IMG/VR virus record: IMGVR_UViG_3300035181_001149
Coordinates: 1-49,899 of that record
Source of the DNA: a virus
Direction: 5' to 3' (one strand)
Length of the DNA stretch: 49,899 bases
Part shown: positions 46,762 to 49,899 of the stretch, one piece after another
Layout of the letters: each line of letters opens with the position of its first letter
How positions within the stretch are numbered: the stretch's first letter is position 1
Notes under the pieces: generated by a model
Told to the model about the DNA's origin: nothing
Databases searched by the model: none
What the model saw: only the letters and a program-made list of their open reading frames with translations
Program-made: the position numbers and the translations under genes

Positions 46762-47160
46762 ATGAAAAAGATTAATATAACAATACCTGATAACCTTAAT
46801 GAAATACAGGAAGCAAAATTAATTCAGGAAAAGTTAACTCAAAAAGCATTAAGTGGTAATGGTAACAATTTAATTAATAAAAGGATTGGTGATGAGGTTA
46901 TTGTAAAGGACTTGGTTACTCAAATAACCATAAAAAGAACAGGTGAGAAGCCAGTAGAGTTAATGGATTGCCCTATTTGTAAAACACAGTTTCAAAATAA
47001 TTTTTTTAACCCTGTTTTCACTAATTACGGTGGTGTTATTAAGCGGCATAAAACATGTTCTAATAATTGCCAACAAAATTTTATTGAATTTTGCGGAGAT
47101 GGTAGGGCATCAGTAAAGCGTAAGGATTTAAAACCGTTAATTGATTTTAATAAACATTAA
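46762..47160 (+). CDS. Zinc-binding-like protein, 132 aa
   Basis: CPICKTQFQNNFFNPV and, further on, CSNNCQQNFIEFC give two Cys pairs for one zinc. The N-terminal 60 residues are helical then beta (KINITIPDNLNEIQEAKL). Function unknown. Confidence 0.72.
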   Translation: MKKINITIPDNLNEIQEAKLIQEKLTQKALSGNGNNLINKRIGDEVIVKDLVTQITIKRTGEKPVELMDCPICKTQFQNNFFNPVFTNYGGVIKRHKTCSNNCQQNFIEFCGDGRASVKRKDLKPLIDFNKH

Positions 47161-47165
47161 ATAAA

Positions 47166-47378
47166 ATGACAATAGCACAGATAAAAAAGCAAATGTTGGA
47201 ATATAGAGATTTTTTCGGTGGTGATATTATGTACACCGATGAAATTGAAAAAGCTACTACCAAAAAACAATTAAATGAGTTGTTAGATAGATATAGCGGA
47301 CATTTAGAAATGGTTGCTGTTGATGCTCAAAGCCACTTGAATAACTTTAGGATAAGATTAAATATAAATGGATATTAA
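47166..47378 (+). CDS. Unknown 70-aa protein
   Basis: Starts MTIAQIKKQMLEYRDFFGGD, with EKATTKKQLNELLDRYSGHL. This looks like a family of short helical phage proteins. Function unknown. Confidence 0.68.
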   Translation: MTIAQIKKQMLEYRDFFGGDIMYTDEIEKATTKKQLNELLDRYSGHLEMVAVDAQSHLNNFRIRLNINGY

Positions 47379-47405
47379 TTAACTAACCCTTTAAAAACAA
47401 ATAAC

Positions 47406-48251
47406 ATGATAGAAGAATTAGAAAAAATACTTTTAACCAAAAATAGATGCACAATTACCGAAGAAGCTGCTGACGAGGATGAAAACTATTATTTCAAATG
47501 GAATGATGTTTTAAATGCAATGGAAGAAGCCTTAAAGCTGCAAGAGGGTAAAAAACCCTTAACGGTTGAATACATGGCTAAACTTATGCAAAATGCAGAA
47601 AGTAATTGTCTTGGAGCTTGTGGAACTATTGATATTTGTAATGAAGAAAATTGTAGTGGTATATGTGTACAATATAAAAAAGCCGCCCAACAAATCTATT
47701 CAGAAATGTTATCCACCCCACCAACACCAATAGACAAAAAGGATATTACGGAATTACAGGCTGATATTAGAAATAAATTAACGCCATTCAAATCACTTAT
47801 AAGTTTTGCAAGCATGAGTGAAGTTGATAGAAGTAAAGTAGAGCATTTAATTTTGCCTGAATTAATAGAAACTTGTTTTAAAAATATAGAATATTTATCT
47901 AAACTCCCTATTAATATAGAGGTAGAGAAAACGCCAAACTTATTGTTGTCTGCTGTTGAAGAAGAAATTACCATACTGAAAGAAGATAACGAAAATCTTA
48001 CTTTTTCATTAGAAGATAAAACAAAAAGTGCTTCTATGTGGGCAGCAAAATCTTTAGAAAAACATCAACAATATTTAAAGTTAAAATCTGAAATTACCTC
48101 TCTGCAATTACAGTTAAAGGACAAAGAGAATAAGTTGAACGAGGCTATTGAATTAATAAATAAAATATCTGAAATGGATTATACCAACATGATGGGATAT
48201 AACTGCGTTAAAATGACACAAAATTTTTTACAAACCCTAAACACCAAATAA
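47406..48251 (+). CDS. Composite protein with coiled-coil C-terminus, 281 aa
   Basis: N-terminal 30 residues are followed by NAMEEALKLQEGKKPLTVEY, a Cys cluster (CLGACGTIDICNEENCSGIC) with metal-binding potential, and a long helical part (about 180-260) rich in E, L and K. Function unknown; mosaic build. Confidence 0.7.
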   Translation: MIEELEKILLTKNRCTITEEAADEDENYYFKWNDVLNAMEEALKLQEGKKPLTVEYMAKLMQNAESNCLGACGTIDICNEENCSGICVQYKKAAQQIYSEMLSTPPTPIDKKDITELQADIRNKLTPFKSLISFASMSEVDRSKVEHLILPELIETCFKNIEYLSKLPINIEVEKTPNLLLSAVEEEITILKEDNENLTFSLEDKTKSASMWAAKSLEKHQQYLKLKSEITSLQLQLKDKENKLNEAIELINKISEMDYTNMMGYNCVKMTQNFLQTLNTK

Positions 48252-48252
48252 G

Positions 48253-48606
48253 ATGAAAACAAAAATTAAAAACTTTATTTACAACGCTGTAATTAAGGTA
48301 ATTGCAAAAAGACTTGTATATAATCAAAATTCATTAACACCTGATTATCTTATAAAAAGAGGTTGGATAACAGAATTTGACGAAGTAAGACAAAAAACAT
48401 ACTACGTTGAAAGCGGTATAAAAAGTCGTGATATGATTTCGGTCGAATTTGAAGCCCATTACTACCGCATTTGGCACGGAAAAGAAAGGGTGTTTGTTGC
48501 CTTGGAATCATCAAAAGAATGGTTTGATATTTACTATTTAATGATGCACGGAGATAATGGCAGGCACGATATATCTAAATATTTAAAAACAATAAATAAT
48601 ATTTAA
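48253..48606 (+). CDS. Unknown 117-aa protein
   Basis: Basic N-terminus and a beta-rich middle (SVEFEAHYYRIWHGKERVFV), ending in YLKTINNI. Starts one base after the previous gene's stop. No family recognised. Confidence 0.68.
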   Translation: MKTKIKNFIYNAVIKVIAKRLVYNQNSLTPDYLIKRGWITEFDEVRQKTYYVESGIKSRDMISVEFEAHYYRIWHGKERVFVALESSKEWFDIYYLMMHGDNGRHDISKYLKTINNI

Positions 48607-48609
48607 ACC

Positions 48610-49113
48610 ATGAATTACAGATATTTTGAATTAATACAAATAAATGGCGAGTTAGTTATAAGGGCTAATGAAAATGAAAAGCCAAAACAATGGATTGAAG
48701 TAAAAAGGCAATTAGACTTTAACACAACTAAACTAAACCCCAAATTCGTTAAATGGCAATCCAGCCACAAAGAGATACCTTTTGCGAGTAAGGCAGAAGA
48801 ACAATTCACTTACTCATATTTATTTAATAATTATAAAGATAAAAGCATTCAAGAAAATCCAATTAAGCTGCTTGAAACAGAATTTCGTGATGATTTAAAA
48901 ACAGGCATTCAAATAGACTGTGTAGAGGTAAAAAATATAACCGACATAGACAAACAAATTATTAATAAAGTAGCCTGTTTCAAACCCAAAGTAGAGGAAA
49001 CTAAAGAAATTTTAGAAAAACTTTTTGCTCAAAGAGAAATAATTGAAGAAAAAATACTTCATATTGATAAAATGGCTCTTATTAATTATGAATTAAAAAA
49101 ACTACAATCTTAA
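48610..49113 (+). CDS. Unknown 167-aa protein
   Basis: Soluble, charged; LNPKFVKWQSSHKEIPFASK then a helical C-terminal third (IIEEKILHIDKMALINYELK). No motif recognised. Confidence 0.68.
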   Translation: MNYRYFELIQINGELVIRANENEKPKQWIEVKRQLDFNTTKLNPKFVKWQSSHKEIPFASKAEEQFTYSYLFNNYKDKSIQENPIKLLETEFRDDLKTGIQIDCVEVKNITDIDKQIINKVACFKPKVEETKEILEKLFAQREIIEEKILHIDKMALINYELKKLQS

Positions 49114-49129
49114 CTAAACTATAACCACT

Positions 49130-49495
49130 ATGAATAAAGAAGAAAAATTACAGGCAGCAGCAGAAAAACGGTATATAGAATTAAAGCAACCGATTACTAT
49201 TAGTAAAAAATTTATAAATGATTTCGCTATTGATTTAACCACCTCCGAAGCAGCCCGTGAATACTGGAAAGAACTATTTGAGCAAGAAAGTAAACAAAAT
49301 GCTATTGAGTTTGAAACATGGCTAACCGACGAAGGATGGATAAGAGACCCATTTCCGAGAAAAGATTTTGAAGATTGTGAATTACGTTATACCAACATAG
49401 CAACCATTGATGAAGAAGTCAACGAAAAACTAAGTTGTCTTACAATAACCGAACTATATGACATATTTATAAACAATAAACAAAGTAAAGGATGA
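49130..49495 (+). CDS. Unknown 121-aa protein
   Basis: Helical N-terminal half (NKEEKLQAAAEKRYIELKQP), then FETWLTDEGWIRDPFPRKD. The stop overlaps the next start (ATGA), so coupled. Looks like a small phage family of unknown role. Confidence 0.7.
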   Translation: MNKEEKLQAAAEKRYIELKQPITISKKFINDFAIDLTTSEAAREYWKELFEQESKQNAIEFETWLTDEGWIRDPFPRKDFEDCELRYTNIATIDEEVNEKLSCLTITELYDIFINNKQSKG

Positions 49496-49758
49496 ACAAC
49501 GAACAAGAAATGGAAAATTTAATTTCCGAAGAAAAATTAAAAGAAGTGTTTGCTAATGCAAATTTCGGAATAACTTCAAGGCGTGATGTAGTAAAATACG
49601 CTTTACTTAAATCCTCGTGTGGATACCACAATGGACATACAGCGCAATGTATAATTCAAGAACTTGGATTGGTTGGTAAAAGCCACATGAAATCAGCAAC
49701 CTTAACAAAACTTGGAAAACAATATTTATGGGCGTGTTTTGGATATAAAAATGTTTGA
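49492..49758 (+). CDS. Unknown 88-aa protein with HTH-like C-terminus
   Basis: NFGITSRRDVVKYALLKSSC then TAQCIIQELGLVGKSHMKSA and LTKLGKQYLWACFGYKNV. The 'TLTKLGKQYLW' end is like a winged-helix 'lT..Gr.yl' unit, so DNA binding is possible. Coupled to its upstream gene by ATGA. Confidence 0.68.
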   Translation: MNNEQEMENLISEEKLKEVFANANFGITSRRDVVKYALLKSSCGYHNGHTAQCIIQELGLVGKSHMKSATLTKLGKQYLWACFGYKNV

Positions 49759-49846
49759 TTACAACATACCCATTGACAATCCAGTATTAACAATGGAAGA
49801 AATAATTAAAAGTTTAACCACCAATAACAAAAGTAAACATGAGTAA
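49751..49846 (+). CDS. Small 31-aa protein
   Basis: ATG 49751 lies inside the end of the previous gene, stop TAA at 49844-49846; MFDYNIPIDNPVLTMEEIIK at the start. Short, but spacing and overlaps fit this tightly packed run. Low certainty. Confidence 0.4.
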   Translation: MFDYNIPIDNPVLTMEEIIKSLTTNNKSKHE

Positions 49847-49899
49847 GGAATTACGATTCCATTCAAAAAGAAAGCCTGCATCTTTAGATGTGGGATGAA

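Noticed and set aside
49839-49898. 19-codon frame (MSKELRFHSKRKPASLDVG) at the window's right end
   Set aside because: Too short, with no family evidence; it may be the start of a gene with an error or just chance.
1-49899. CRISPR array
   Set aside because: No regularly spaced direct repeats with unique spacers were seen; the only repeats are inverted pairs and gene paralogues.
1-49899. tRNA or rRNA genes
   Set aside because: No cloverleaf with a GGTTCGA-type loop or rRNA core sequence was recognised by eye; a tRNA scan would settle it.

Overview
The window reads as part of a large, AT-rich, tailed-phage genome (or prophage) of a Bacteroidetes host. Reasons: about 95 tightly packed, mostly small genes in long co-directional runs. 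Genes are preceded by an A-rich leader of the type AACTAAAAAAAC-ATG with no Shine-Dalgarno sequence. Bacteroidetes-type -7 boxes (TAnnTTTG) stand at operon heads. The gene content is typical of phages: SSB, MazG-like, DUF5131, YopX family, many homing endonucleases, and a repetitive tail-fibre-like protein. No terminase, capsid, portal or polymerase gene is visible, so the main virion and replication modules lie elsewhere.

Layout: (1) 1-21229 is leftward. It starts at the window edge with a cut-off TnpB/Cas12-like gene preceded by structured, pseudoknot-like DNA, then small membrane and unknown genes, a LAGLIDADG endonuclease, an NAD+-salvage-like block (NAMPT/Namat family, deoxyribosyltransferase-like, HAD, 56-aa protein, PRPP-synthetase/Adps family), MazG-like, DUF5131, Fic-like, SSB, a P-loop ATPase and unknown genes. 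A 1,454-bp insertion element with 27-bp perfect terminal inverted repeats and an 8-bp direct repeat sits at 16214-17667; it carries a DNA methyltransferase and no transposase. (2) 21392-28013 is rightward: membrane protein, lipoprotein, tail-fibre-like beta-helix protein, DUF6527 zinc protein, SWIB/histone-like protein, Gly-rich protein and a frameshifted GIY-YIG endonuclease. (3) 45834-28109 is leftward: a second DNA methyltransferase, a nucleotidyltransferase, four tandem YopX paralogues, a TrpF-like barrel, an HNH endonuclease behind a predicted pseudoknot leader, an RNA ligase and many small conserved phage proteins. (4) 46013 to the end is rightward: small unknown genes behind a strong -7 box.

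How it may work together: the NAMPT-like and PRPP-synthetase-like enzymes look like a phage NAD+ reconstitution pathway (NARP1 type) that would undo NAD+-depleting host immunity. Two DNA methyltransferases probably protect against restriction. The RNA ligase may repair RNA cut by host defence. Several leftward promoters share a CGGTCA element just downstream of the -7 box, suggesting one regulon. The best candidates for something new are the transposase-less methyltransferase element, the five-gene NAD+ block, the TnpB/Cas12-like gene with its upstream structured region, and the pseudoknot leader of the HNH gene.
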